DNA from: Corythucha ciliata
Taxonomy: Eukaryota > Arthropoda > Insecta > Hemiptera > Tingidae
Reading direction: 5' to 3'
Length of the DNA: 64,000 nucleotides
Assembly (NCBI GenBank): GCA_038030265.1
Contig: CM075939.1
Span: 45,551,253-45,615,252 of the forward strand
Shown: one piece after another, positions 25,801 through 32,719 of the stretch
Position numbering within the stretch: the first letter of the stretch is position 1
How the letters are laid out: each line of letters begins with the position of its first letter
Made by a program: the position numbers and the translations under genes
Notes under the pieces: generated by a model
Seen by the model: only the letters and a program-made list of their open reading frames with translations
What the model was told of the DNA's origin: nothing
Databases searched by the model: none

Positions 25801-28800
25801 TATGAACAATATCCCCAATAAACTGATTATTTCCTCACAAAATTGACAATCTCCTCAAAAAATTGTTATTTCCGTATAAGAGATACAATGTCCTCATAAA
25901 ATGGACAACTTCCTCATAAAATTGACAATTTCCTCTTAATATGAACAATTTCCCTGTAAAATTGACAATTTCCTCGTAATATGAACAATTTCCCCATTAA
26001 GTTGATTGTTTCCTCATAAAATTGACTATCTCTTCATAAAATTGACAATTTCCTCATAAAATTGACAATTTCCTAAAAAAATTGACAATTTCCTCCTAAA
26101 ATTGACAAATTTCTTATAAAGCATACAATTTCCTCATGAAAATTGACAATTTCCACGTAATTTGAACAATTTCCCCACTTATTATTTCCTCAAAAAATTG
26201 ACGCCTCCTAATAAAATTGCCAATTTCCTCATAATATGAGTAATTTCCCCATTAAACTGATTATTTCCTCATAAAATTGACAATCTCCTCAAAAAATTGC
26301 TAATTCCTTATAAGAGATACAATTTCTTCATAAAATTGACAATTTCCTCATAAAATTGACAATTTCCTCGTAATATGAACAATTTCCCCATTAAGTTGAT
26401 TATTTCCTCATAAAATTGACAATCTCCTCATAAAATTGACAATTCCTTATAAGAGATACAATTTCCTCATAAAATGGACAATTTCCTCATAAAATGGACA
26501 ATTTCCTCATAAAATTGACAATTTCCTCTTAATATGAACAATTTCCTCATAAAATTGACAATTGTCTCATAAAATTGACAATTTCCTCGTAATATGAACA
26601 ATTTCCCCATTAAGTTGATTATTTCCTCATAAAATTGACAATCTCCTCATAAAATTGACAATTTTCTTCATAAAATTGACGATTTCCTCATAAAGTTGAC
26701 AATTTCCTCATAAAATTGACAATTTCCTCAAAAAATTGACAATTTCCTCCTAAAATTGACAAATTCCTTATAAAGCATACAATTTCCACGTAATTTGAAC
26801 AATTTTCCCTCTTATTATTTCTTCAAAATATTGACACCTCCTAATAAAATTGCCAATTTCATCGTAATATGAGTTATTTCCCCATTAAACTGATTATTTC
26901 ATCATAAAATTGACAATCTCCTCATAAAATTGACAATTTCCTCATGAAATTGATAATTTCCTCGTAAATTGACAATTTCCTCATAAATTAACCATTTCCT
27001 CGTAATATGAAAAATTTCCCCATTTAACTGATTATTTCCTGACAAAATTGACAATCTCCTCATAAAATTGATGATTTTCACATAAAATTGATGATTTGCT
27101 CATAAATTGACAATTTCCTCATAAAATTGACAATTTTCTTCATAAAATTGACGATTTCCTCATAAAGTTGACAATTTCCTCATAAAATTGACAATTTCCT
27201 CAAAAAATTGACAATTTCCTCCTAAAATTGACAAATTCCTTATAAAGCATACAATTTCCACGTAATTTGAACAATTTTCCCTCTTATTATTTCTTCAAAA
27301 TATTGACACCTCCTAATAAAATTGCCAATTTCCTCGTAATATGAGTTATTTCCCCATTAAACTGATTATTTCATCATAAAATTGACAATCTCCTCATAAA
27401 ATTGACAATTTCCTCATGAAATTGATAATTTCCTCGTAAATTGACAATTTCCTCATAAATTAACCATTTCCTCGTAATATGAACAATTTCCCAATAAACT
27501 GATTATTTCCCCACAAAATTGACAATCTCCTCATAAAATTGACAATTTGCTCAAAAAATTGATGATTTCCCTTATAAAATTGATGATTTGCTCATAAATT
27601 GACAATTTCCTCATAAATTGACAAATTCCTCGTAATATGAACAATTTCCCCATTAAACTGATTGTTTCAGCAATTTGACGGGTCACTGAGGGCAAGTGCC
27701 CCAGACAGACGCCGATAGACGATGATATTTGTAATCATTTCCAAAAAACCTATCGAATAGGACCAGTTTCAGGACTATGTTCTTTCGGTTAATTAACATT
27801 TTCCAAATTTCGAGAGTTTGGCGAGCCACAAAGGGCAAATGCCCCAGGCAGACGGCACCCGACGATCATATTCGTAATCAGCTCCATATAACCTTTCGAA
27901 TGTGACTAGTTTCAGGACTATGTTCTTCCGGTTAATCATTTTCCTCCGGTGCAATTTGATTGGTCACTAAGGGCAAGTGCCCCAAGCAAACACCGGCAGA
28001 CAATCACTTTCGTATTCAGCCACATGAAACGTGTCGCAAAAGACCATTTTCTGGAGTTGTTCTTCCGGTTAATTAATTTCCCTGATTTAAGGAGTTTACT
28101 GGCCACCGAGGGCAAATGCTCCAGGCAGACGCCGACAGACGATTGTATTTGTAATCATCTCCATAAAACCTATCAAATAAGACCAGTTTCAGGGCTGTGT
28201 TCTTCCGTTTAATTAAAATTTACCGAATTACGTGAAATTGGCGAGCCACAGAGGGCAAATGCCCCAGACAGACGGCGGCAGACGATCATATTCGTAATCG
28301 CTCCATAAAGCCTTTCGAATTAGAATAGTTTCTGGACTATGTTCTTCTGGTTGAATTCATGTCCCAAATTAAGGACTTTAATTAGCTATAAAATCCTTAG
28401 GCCCCAGGTACAGCATGGCAGACTTCCGGACTCGTAAATAGGGGGGTCAAATGCCATCATTTTGCATACCTTTCGTGACTATGTTCTTCCGGTTGAATGG
28501 GACTGTCGCCAGCTCTCGAACTATAAGGCATACCGTTAATTTAATAGCTCCTCTCCGCCGAGAACTCCCCTGCTATATCAACGGATTTGGTTCACTAGGG
28601 TCTCATACGAAAGCGCGTTCATTTCTCATTACTCGAGTCAATTTTGGGGGCGATTGCAACAACAGCCGTGCGGTAGCGAATTTTCAACTAATTCAAACCC
28701 CTCTTTCACACCGTTCCCGTGGACCGATTCATCTGGATCACGAACTCGTCCGAGATGTTCACGCTATTGATTTTTTAGACCGCTATTGATTTGGTTGCCC

Positions 28801-31800
28801 TAAGTCAAAAATTGCGACCGTGATCGTGCTAACAAGCGAGGGGCCCATGTATAGGATATATATATATATCAAATCGAACCTACCTCGGATTCGTGTTCTA
28901 GGGGTTCTGAAACGTGAAAAAAAAGTATCACAACCCATATTTGCGACCATCAGGGCGAGACCAATAAAAGAAAAGGCACTCATTCATGGCCAAAATTAAG
29001 AAAATGTCAATTCACGGTTTCTGAAGCAAATTTTGCGAGTAAACTGGATAAAAGTCACCAATTAGTGGCTAAAATGATGAAAAAGTGCTAGTTAGCTGGT
29101 AAACAGTAGAAAAACCAACTCTGAATAAGCGCCCTGGTGACCTAAACCATCGAGGGAATAAACGACCGGATTTTTGACATACAAAATGAATAAAATTTGA
29201 GGATCAAATAGTTCGTTTTTAGGCTGTAGCTTCGCTCTAATTTGCCGAATTATATTCTCGTTGTGGTGCTGAGCCCCCCCTCCCTCTCCCACAACCATAT
29301 ATTTATATCGTGCAGTCAGATTTCAAGGTACAGTAACAGCACCATGACATGTGGTGAAAAATGCTTCCTTTTTCGGCTTTTTCTGACTTTATTCCCGCAT
29401 GTTTCCTGTACAGTTTGAGCCCATGGAAAACTACAAGGTCCTCCGCTCTATACAAAAGGCTACCAAACCAAGGTCCGTGGTCGTGTCGGCTCTGATGTAA
29501 AACCCGCATGGTCCGTCAGTCTTTGGCCGGAAAGTTTGACTCCTCCCGGCAAAAAACGGTCACTTAGCGTCGCAGAATAGGACTAAATGTTACGAAAACT
29601 ACTACTGATTTTTGGAAAAAAGAACCCGGCAGGCAACGCTTTCTTCCCTTCAATTAAAATGCCAGTAAAATCAGGCTATATACCACGGTTGAATAGGTTG
29701 TTCAGTCCACACCAACGTTCCCATTTTTTTCCACGGCCGGCAATAAAATTTAACAAACTGTTCGAAGATGAAAATAGATACTATGGAGCGTTTGGACATC
29801 AAACTGTAAGCCAAAGAATTTCAAAGAGACTTGGACTCACACTGTTTTTCCTTATTCATTATTTAGATTTTTGTTCGTGTGTTTCGTCGGTGGATCATTT
29901 CAGTGCTTGCCGTTCGAAATAATGGGTGAATTTCAACGTGATCTCGTACGTTATTATTTTTTTTTTTTTCTATTCATGCGAAGATTTTTTCTGATTTTTG
30001 TTTCGTTTTATTGAGGTTTTTAACGGTATTTGGTACATCCACCTCGAATACTTTAATTCGACTTTTGGGATACCCCGTTTGAGCGGTCTACGCTGTCCCA
30101 TGATCAACGGAATTACCAAGGGTATTACAGAGTCCGTTCTGGAATTTTACGGATTTCTGTGAGCAAATGATGCGTATAATAGCGTTTAAACACAATTGCA
30201 TTTCTTTTTTTCTTTTTTTACGGTTCTCCCATGTACCCTACAGCGGTGATCAACTAGTTCGTGTCGTTTATAGAGACACGTCGTCTAAAGTGATCCTGGA
30301 CACGACGGTTATTAAAATGAAACCACCATACACTCCGGCCATGAAAATAACTTACAAAGTTTTAGACACCGATTACGACACATACGCCGTGTTTTATTCA
30401 TGCGACAGTGACATACCTAATTCAAGTCTAGGTAACTCGATTTGTTTTCCTTTCACTTAGGGTTTTCACATAATAACCGTGGATGGTTTTCGGGGGTGGG
30501 TTTTGGGGTGGGGTACAGGATTTTTCCAAGTGGCTACGCGGTACTCTGGTATCAACAAACAGGAGGTCTATCTATTAAGGAACAGAGTGGATCGTTTAAT
30601 GCAACAATATGCATCAACGATTGACGCTTATAAGTTTATGAATACTACGCAGGACTGTATTATCCACGCCGAACCACGTATTATGTATTCCAAAGAAATA
30701 AACAATTCGGTTTCTCGCCCTTAATTAATGCGCCGTCAAAAATGCATGCCTTAAATTATTTGTTTCCTTTTTCACCCTGAACCTGATTATGCTGATGAAT
30801 GGAATTTTTAACATCACCCAGTAGAAGGTAAATCGTGTGATTCCGTGTGATCGTGTGAACAAATCTTGGTATTCCCGTGTATTAAACTCGATTCTCTTTT
30901 ACAAAATTACAGTATTACTCAAGCAAAATGGTACAACTTGCCGACATCTTTTCAGTCACTGAAATGTGTCTCCTGTGCAATGTAGCCGAATATTTTGAAA
31001 GGAATTCCATGGATTACCATCCTGAGATTTTATTTCGAGACGTCAAGGTGAATATTCGAAAAATCTAATAAGTGAAATTGTTTCTATTAGTACGAATTAA
31101 TTTATTTTATAGACGGCTGTCGGTTCCTGCCACCCAGTCATGCATAGAATCGTGCAGGAGAAAGTCAGCGAATATCTTCACAAAAACCCCGGCATTCGAG
31201 AATGGTTTCAGCAATTGGTACGAGCCGGCCGAAAACTATTTTTGATCACAAACAGCCCTTATCAATTCGTGTAATTAGCGTTTCCAATAACTGTCATAAT
31301 TCAATAATCCCCCGTGGCGCTTATACTCAGAAACTCGGGAATGCGATTCATGGTCGGTGAGGACTGGGAGAGTTTCTTCGATTTGATCATCGTTCAAGCG
31401 AGAAAACCCATGTTTTTCACGGACGAGTCGCGTCCCCTTAGAATTTACGACAAGGATCGTGACTCTCACCTTTGGGACAAGGTGACTGAGATCAAAAAGG
31501 GCGTGATATACTACGAGGTAACCCCCCATCCCCCTTACCAACGGGTTTTAAGAATCTTGTTAAAAATCTACTGATTTTATAGGGAACGCTGAATCAACTG
31601 CAATACATAACAGGATGGAAAGGAAGCGAAGTGTTGTACTTCGGAGACCACCCGTACAGTGACTTGGCCGATGTAACGCTACAGCATGGCTGGAGGACGG
31701 GAGCTATAATTCAGGAGCTAATTGTAAGACAAAAAAAAAAAGTATTTCTCTTCGAGTTTATTTTCCCTAATTAAACGCAAATTTAGCATGAAATCAACAC

Positions 31801-32215
31801 GCTAAACGACGAGCAATTCAAAAAAAATTGCAACTGGCTTCAAATGCTCACACAACTAATTGAAGAGTGCCAAGAATTCGATGAAGCCGACTCTAAAATT
31901 ATACTGTCGACCTGGATGCTGGAACGGGACAAAATAAGGTATAGACACCTCCATCCCCCGCCCCCACCAATTTTACGCCCCAAATACGTCTCTATATCAT
32001 CAACGCCCAGGCAAGACATCAAAAAAGTGTTCAATCCGCAATTCGGCAGCGTCTTCCGCACATATCACAATCCCACCTATTTTTCACGTCGACTCTTTCG
32101 CTTCGCCGACATCTACACGTCGAGCATCACCAACCTTCTGTATCATTCGATCAATCACGTGTTTTATCCACGCCGTGGAGTCATGCCTCACGAGTACAGC
32201 TCTTACTTCGTTTAA
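7678..32215 (+). CDS. NT5DC2/3-like 5'-nucleotidase domain-containing protein
   Basis: Nine exons: 7678-7831, 19785-19960, 21201-21428, 30913-31047, 31113-31270, 31331-31517, 31583-31723, 31787-31938 and 32011-32215. All borders are GT-AG and all phases agree, giving 1536 nt or 511 residues, close to animal NT5DC2 and NT5DC3 (about 520-550). Residues 1-35 are basic, Ser/Ala-rich and free of acid residues apart from one Asp, as in mitochondrial presequences. HAD motif I is GFDYDYTLA (Asp81 and Asp83); the TNS motif is near 277 in LITNSP; the acidic motif is [10 protein letters not shown] (Asp368 and Asp373). The end ([21 protein letters not shown]) is typical of the family. Members resemble cytosolic IMP/GMP nucleotidase; the substrate is unproven. 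Introns 1 (11,953 bp), 2 (1,240 bp) and 3 (9,484 bp) contain other genes and transposons; introns 4-8 are only 60-72 bp. The two catalytic aspartates are present, so activity is possible. Confidence 0.93.
7832..8559. other. Intron 1, proximal part
   Basis: Begins with a strong donor (GTAAGT). It has a T tract near 7901-7920 and no recognisable gene or repeat family. Small open frames here show no family signature. Confidence 0.5.
8560..10720. repeat. Degenerate array A (about 30-bp unit)
   Basis: Dozens of imperfect copies of a unit of about 28-35 bp whose recurring words are CCCTAAAAATGGC, AAACTGACGATTC and CGCGC. Copies differ by substitutions and small indels, so the array is old or was never homogenised. 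The same unit recurs at 12600-13500, in reverse at about 19255-19420 and 43930-44450, and at 63720-63940. Small open frames inside it are chance frames. Confidence 0.8.
8980..9123. repeat. Long inverted repeat (hairpin)
   Basis: Arms 8980-9040 and 9063-9123, 61 bases each, are near-perfect reverse complements with a 22-base loop. The stem contains ATTTCCACCCGTCTTCTC and its complement. It is embedded in array A. It could be a small MITE, a replication-slippage inversion, or an expressed hairpin RNA; the sequence alone does not decide. Confidence 0.85.
10790..11173. repeat. Dispersed repeat, copy 1, with hAT-like terminal motif
   Basis: Closely similar to 18435-18806: both contain GATGTTGATGAAAAGTC (first base variable), GTTTTTGATGGATTACGA, GAAAACTCAGTTTCCGG and ATTTGACGATTTATTGCGC in the same order. 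Both end in a motif whose reverse complement resembles CAGNGGNGTANCCAGCC. Together with the arrays before it, this looks like the right-hand part of a transposon related to the element at 12349-18806. Its left end could not be found. Confidence 0.7.
11174..12340. other. Intron 1, unique-looking segment
   Basis: No gene recognised. It has G runs near 11389-11402 and 11457-11466, and words such as GGTGCGGATCCATGAGGGG at about 11711 that resemble the ends of hAT-like repeats. A weak inverted pair, CCACCCGTCC and GGACGGTTGG, lies near 11979-12034. Confidence 0.4.
12341..12348. repeat. Left target-site duplication (8 bp) of the hAT-like element
   Basis: CCTAGGAA, matching ACTAGGAA at 18807-18814 in 7 of 8 positions. 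Duplications of 8 bp are characteristic of hAT-superfamily insertions. Confidence 0.6.
12600..13500. repeat. Degenerate array A, second block
   Basis: Same unit type as 8560-10720. It opens with a block (TTTTCGCAGACAGACGC and about 100 bases after it) that also occurs at 10568 and, more diverged, at 8618. Confidence 0.75.
13520..14309. repeat. Degenerate array B (about 20-25 bp unit)
   Basis: Repeated words TTTTGGGGTAAAATCGTCAG and close variants, with frequent one-base and two-base changes. A short block of the same unit is at 10720-10860. The Copia element inserted in or right after this array, in a GTTTT word typical of the unit. Confidence 0.75.
14310..14314. repeat. Copia target-site duplication, left
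   Basis: GTTTT, identical to 18434-18438. Five bases is the expected length for Copia integrases. Confidence 0.85.
14315..14439 (-). repeat. Copia 3' LTR
   Basis: 125 bp, matching 18309-18433 with about five single-base differences. Because the element runs on the minus strand, this is its downstream LTR. The RNase H frame stops about 12 bases inside it. Confidence 0.92.
14428..15219 (-). pseudogene. Copia pol, RT C-terminal part and RNase H
   Basis: 264-codon frame with Copia signatures: [39 protein letters not shown] (RNase H), [19 protein letters not shown], and [13 protein letters not shown]. It continues the reverse transcriptase of the next frame after a small frameshift near 15213-15219. 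The apparent start Met is not a real start. Confidence 0.9.
14440..14450 (-). other. Copia polypurine tract
   Basis: On the minus strand GTGAGGAGGAG immediately precedes the 3' LTR. This is the expected place and composition for the plus-strand primer of reverse transcription. Confidence 0.75.
15213..16037 (-). pseudogene. Copia pol, reverse transcriptase
   Basis: 275-codon frame with the Copia RT pattern: a leading WHDAI..E segment, [54 protein letters not shown] and the catalytic YVDDLI box. Key catalytic aspartates are present. The frame ends early at a TGA or frameshift compared with the next frame, and its N-terminal side is cut off from the integrase part by stops and the MITE-like insert at 16213-16455. 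Confidence 0.92.
16213..16455. mobile_element. MITE-like insert inside Copia pol
   Basis: About 243 bp bounded by 17-bp inverted ends CTAYAGGTGCCGCAGAT (left 16213-16229, right 16439-16455) with one mismatch. It has no coding potential. It falls between the integrase C-terminal region and the RT, where Copia pol should be continuous, and it brings a premature end to the upstream frame. Target duplication is not clear, so the superfamily is not assigned. Confidence 0.65.
16299..17321 (-). pseudogene. Copia gag zinc knuckle fused to the integrase C-terminal region
   Basis: The frame begins with the end of gag, including a CCHC zinc knuckle ([14 protein letters not shown]), and then jumps directly to [17 protein letters not shown], which belongs to the C-terminal half of the Copia integrase. 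The protease and the catalytic D,D part of the integrase are absent, so an in-frame deletion has removed roughly a kilobase of a normal element. The following motif VFGSKALM and [16 protein letters not shown] are ordinary Copia integrase-tail signatures. The last part of the frame reads into the MITE-like insert. Confidence 0.88.
17325..17693. other. Unidentified insertion within Copia gag
   Basis: The gag frame at 17650-18204 and the frame ending at 17321 are two parts of one gag protein separated by about 370 bases of unrelated sequence. The insert has a C run and words such as GTCCGTCCGCCGTCCGGGCC. No terminal inverted repeats are evident. Borders are approximate. Confidence 0.5.
17650..18204 (-). 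pseudogene. Copia gag, N-terminal part
   Basis: 185 codons with the Copia gag pattern: [58 protein letters not shown] and the [12 protein letters not shown] box. The first in-frame codon is not ATG and sequence upstream has a stop, so the true start is lost or altered. The last residues come from the insertion at 17325-17693. Confidence 0.88.
18294..18308 (-). other. Copia primer binding site
   Basis: On the minus strand GGTTATGTAGCCCAG follows the 5' LTR directly. It resembles the Copia site that pairs with the anticodon-stem region of initiator-Met tRNA (GGTTATGGGCCCAG type), with two changes. Confidence 0.7.
18309..18433 (-). repeat. Copia 5' LTR
   Basis: 125 bp copy of the LTR at 14315-14439, followed by GTTTT (18434-18438), the second copy of the target duplication. 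Confidence 0.92.
18435..18806. repeat. Dispersed repeat, copy 2 (tail of the hAT-like element)
   Basis: Matches 10790-11173 along most of its length and ends in the right terminal motif of the hAT-like element. Confidence 0.7.
18807..18814. repeat. Right target-site duplication (8 bp) of the hAT-like element
   Basis: ACTAGGAA directly after the right terminus; partner of CCTAGGAA at 12341-12348. Confidence 0.6.
18815..19784. other. Distal part of intron 1
   Basis: No gene recognised. Array A units in reverse orientation are visible at about 19255-19420. It ends in a 17-T polypyrimidine tract and CAG at the exon 2 acceptor. Confidence 0.55.
19785..19960 (+). CDS. Exon 2 of the NT5DC2/3-like gene
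   Basis: Codes 59 residues including [13 protein letters not shown] and the HAD motif [13 protein letters not shown]. It is joined to exon 1 through a split Ser codon and ends in phase 0 before GTAATA. Confidence 0.93.
19987..21168 (-). CDS. V-type proton ATPase subunit C
   Basis: One uninterrupted frame of 393 residues, near the usual 380-390 for eukaryotic V1 subunit C. Family landmarks in order: [11 protein letters not shown] (9-19), [14 protein letters not shown] (49-62), [18 protein letters not shown] (112-129), [19 protein letters not shown] (179-197), [19 protein letters not shown] (216-234), YNEEEI (261-266), [20 protein letters not shown] (294-313) and RYGLP. Subunit C clamps the V1 stator stalks to the Vo sector on acidic organelles and plasma membrane and is released when the pump disassembles. 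The gene lies inside the 1,240-bp intron 2 of the nucleotidase-domain gene on the opposite strand, leaving only 32 bp before exon 3 and 26 bp to exon 2. The absence of introns suggests a retrocopy or a gene that lost introns; no poly(A) tract remains visible. The frame is intact with no stop, so it is probably functional. Confidence 0.95.
   Translation of the reverse strand: MAKLTVNEHWLVSVPIEPDLETSQRNFNNKIAKVKPDAVYAVHMPYLTGGTLDNLVSALDEMTILESTSEALISKLVGAMIDLLAGVRRGEGLIESSIAADGLPLKDYLIYFNWDVAKYPIRQSVTNLSPLIRKQIGQIDEELGLRMKAYGGVLGALGQALKKRSGTFATKYLGDFVTRDDFILESEVLRTIVVAVPIGLKEDWWRKYEHLDDTIVPRSSRLINEDSEFSLFTVTLLKSNAQNFATNAKTNGFLARVDFDYNEEEICEFNRSWQLLHRERTKMFEPLLKWLRTSFSEAFIAYVHVKATKVFVESIMRYGLPENTRDVLVHLVVIDKRRAHQMKEHLRKMYNDFDPAKGVRKKSRASQANSEKEEYLPVVLSRIRVTLNEIINL
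21201..21428 (+). CDS. Exon 3 of the NT5DC2/3-like gene
   Basis: 76 codons in phase 0 at both ends, coding [20 protein letters not shown] and [14 protein letters not shown]. Acceptor TTTTTCAG, donor GTAATT. The next exon is 9.5 kb downstream. Confidence 0.93.
21454..21459 (-). promoter_or_regulatory. Polyadenylation signal of lipocalin A
   Basis: AATAAA on the minus strand, 29 bases past the lipocalin stop codon. The 3' UTR would be short and end at or just inside the host exon 3 border (21428). Confidence 0.5.
21488..22386 (-). CDS. Secreted lipocalin (lipocalin A)
   Basis: Five exons on the minus strand: 22386-22288, 22192-22032, 21976-21882, 21830-21726 and 21672-21488, giving 214 residues. 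Signal peptide [14 protein letters not shown], then [14 protein letters not shown]. Exon 2 opens with the lipocalin signature FNGIWY (residues 35-40: the G-x-W motif of strand A). The second motif is [13 protein letters not shown] (T-D-Y), and the third is ATRHTL (conserved Arg) in the last exon, which also has the C-terminal Cys (SQGC) expected to pair with an early Cys. The fold is an eight-stranded barrel that binds small hydrophobic ligands, as in apolipoprotein D, crustacyanin or insecticyanin. The ligand is unknown. Exon 3's donor (A then GTGGGT) was chosen because it restores the frame; exons 1, 2 and 5 are secure. The gene sits in intron 3 of the nucleotidase-domain gene. Confidence 0.82.
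22387..24120. other. Intron 3 non-coding with dispersed repeats
   Basis: No gene recognised. The stretch 22560-22770 is a diverged copy of 28783-28980 (shared words CCTCGGATTCGTGTT, AGGGGTTCTGAAA, AGGCGAGACCAATA). At 23659 the word CAGGCGCGGATCCAGA resembles hAT-type ends. G runs occur near 23358. Confidence 0.5.
24121..27665. repeat. Minisatellite, 20-bp unit, with higher-order repeats
   Basis: Roughly 150 tandem copies of a unit close to AAAATTGACAATTTCCTCAT, with common variants ending GTAATATGAAC or with CCCCATTAAACTG. Variant units recur in fixed order: a block from about 26662 is repeated from about 27132, a spacing of about 470 bp, so larger blocks have been duplicated. It is interrupted at about 24300-24840. 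Confidence 0.92.
24300..24840. other. Unrelated 540-bp segment within the minisatellite
   Basis: The 20-bp unit stops near 24300 and resumes near 24842. The segment between is pyrimidine-rich with repeated TTTTCATCTC and CATCGTTCTTC words. No terminal inverted repeats or open frame with a signature were found. It is probably an insertion or the founding unique sequence. Confidence 0.5.
27670..28400. repeat. Tandem repeat, unit about 140 bp, five to six copies
   Basis: The word GAGGGCAA (or AAGGGCAA) returns near 27692, 27834, 27970, 28110 and 28250, each followed by GCCCCAG, CAGACG, GACGAT, TTCGTAATC and GTTCTTCCGGTTAAT. Copies are about 75-90% alike by eye. The array lies directly against the 20-bp minisatellite. 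Confidence 0.85.
28401..29782. other. Intron 3 non-coding
   Basis: A last degraded piece of the 140-bp unit is near 28440-28500. 28783-28980 is the second copy of the dispersed repeat at 22560-22770. A short AT run is at 28857-28870. No gene seen until the lipocalin at 29783. Confidence 0.5.
29783..30724 (+). CDS. Secreted lipocalin (lipocalin B)
   Basis: Five exons: 29783-29805, 29867-29945, 30016-30158, 30244-30431 and 30519-30724, giving 212 residues with consistent phases. The signal peptide is split by the first intron (MERLDIKL then [12 protein letters not shown]). Exon 3 begins [13 protein letters not shown] with the lipocalin G-x-W motif; [13 protein letters not shown] is the T-D-Y motif; ATRYSG holds the conserved Arg; NTTQDC supplies the C-terminal cysteine. 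Introns before FNGIWY (phase 0), after the next block (phase 2) and before the last block (phase 1) match lipocalin A, so the two are paralogues; A has one extra intron in the middle. The first two exons are inferred from splice sites and the hydrophobic reading; the last three are secure. A possible ATTAAA signal lies near 30880, still within host intron 3. Confidence 0.85.
30913..32215 (+). CDS. Exons 4-9 of the NT5DC2/3-like gene
   Basis: Six exons (30913-31047, 31113-31270, 31331-31517, 31583-31723, 31787-31938, 32011-32215) separated by introns of 60-72 bp. They code [59 protein letters not shown] and the C-terminal [10 protein letters not shown] block, ending at TAA 32213-32215. The last intron (31939-32010) is 72 bp, in frame and free of stops. 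Confidence 0.95.
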
Positions 32216-32719
32216 ATTTGAATGGGTGAGGTTCCTAGCACCCCCCACCTCCCACCACGGTAAAATCTACCTCGCAGAAATAACTCGTCTACTTGAAATA
32301 TGTTAAGAATGTGTGTAAAGTTAAAAAAATGATCTGATGAGTGCCATAATCGTCCGTAAAAATGACAAGTTCTCCCATCTACTGCATTTTTTTCGAATGT
32401 CTAGTTGACAACACTCGTTTTTTGTATGTTTTTGCGTTGGATAAATCATAAAATGATAATGTAATTATTGCAGTTTGTTATTTGCCCCCTACAGGTACAA
32501 ATTAAAGCTAAAATCTTAGCTAAAAAAAAATTAGAAATTTTTAAGTGATTGTTCACAGGAATTCAATGTTATAAACTGTCCTATTAGCCAAATAACAGAC
32601 CTAATTTGGTTCAAAACGTTTTTTCCCCACCACCACTACAGTAGGAGGCGGAGAAAAGTCTACGTTTACCCTAAGAATCGACATTTTCTGACGTAAAATT
32701 GCCAGAGTTGGCCTGGAAA
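32216..32719. other. 3' flank of the nucleotidase-domain gene
   Basis: Contains the 3' UTR. ATTAAA at 32501-32506 is a possible polyadenylation signal about 290 bases after the stop. No other gene seen. Confidence 0.45.

Noticed and set aside
24121..27665. Possible CRISPR-like array
   Set aside because: Units are directly tandem with no unique spacers, in a eukaryotic intron; it is a minisatellite.
28451..28789. 113-codon frame in intron 3
   Set aside because: It begins in degraded 140-bp repeat sequence and has no recognisable motif.
29587..29922. 112-codon frame as the start of lipocalin B
   Set aside because: Its phase does not join the lipocalin exons; the short exon 29783-29805 spliced to 29867 gives a proper signal peptide and matching phases.
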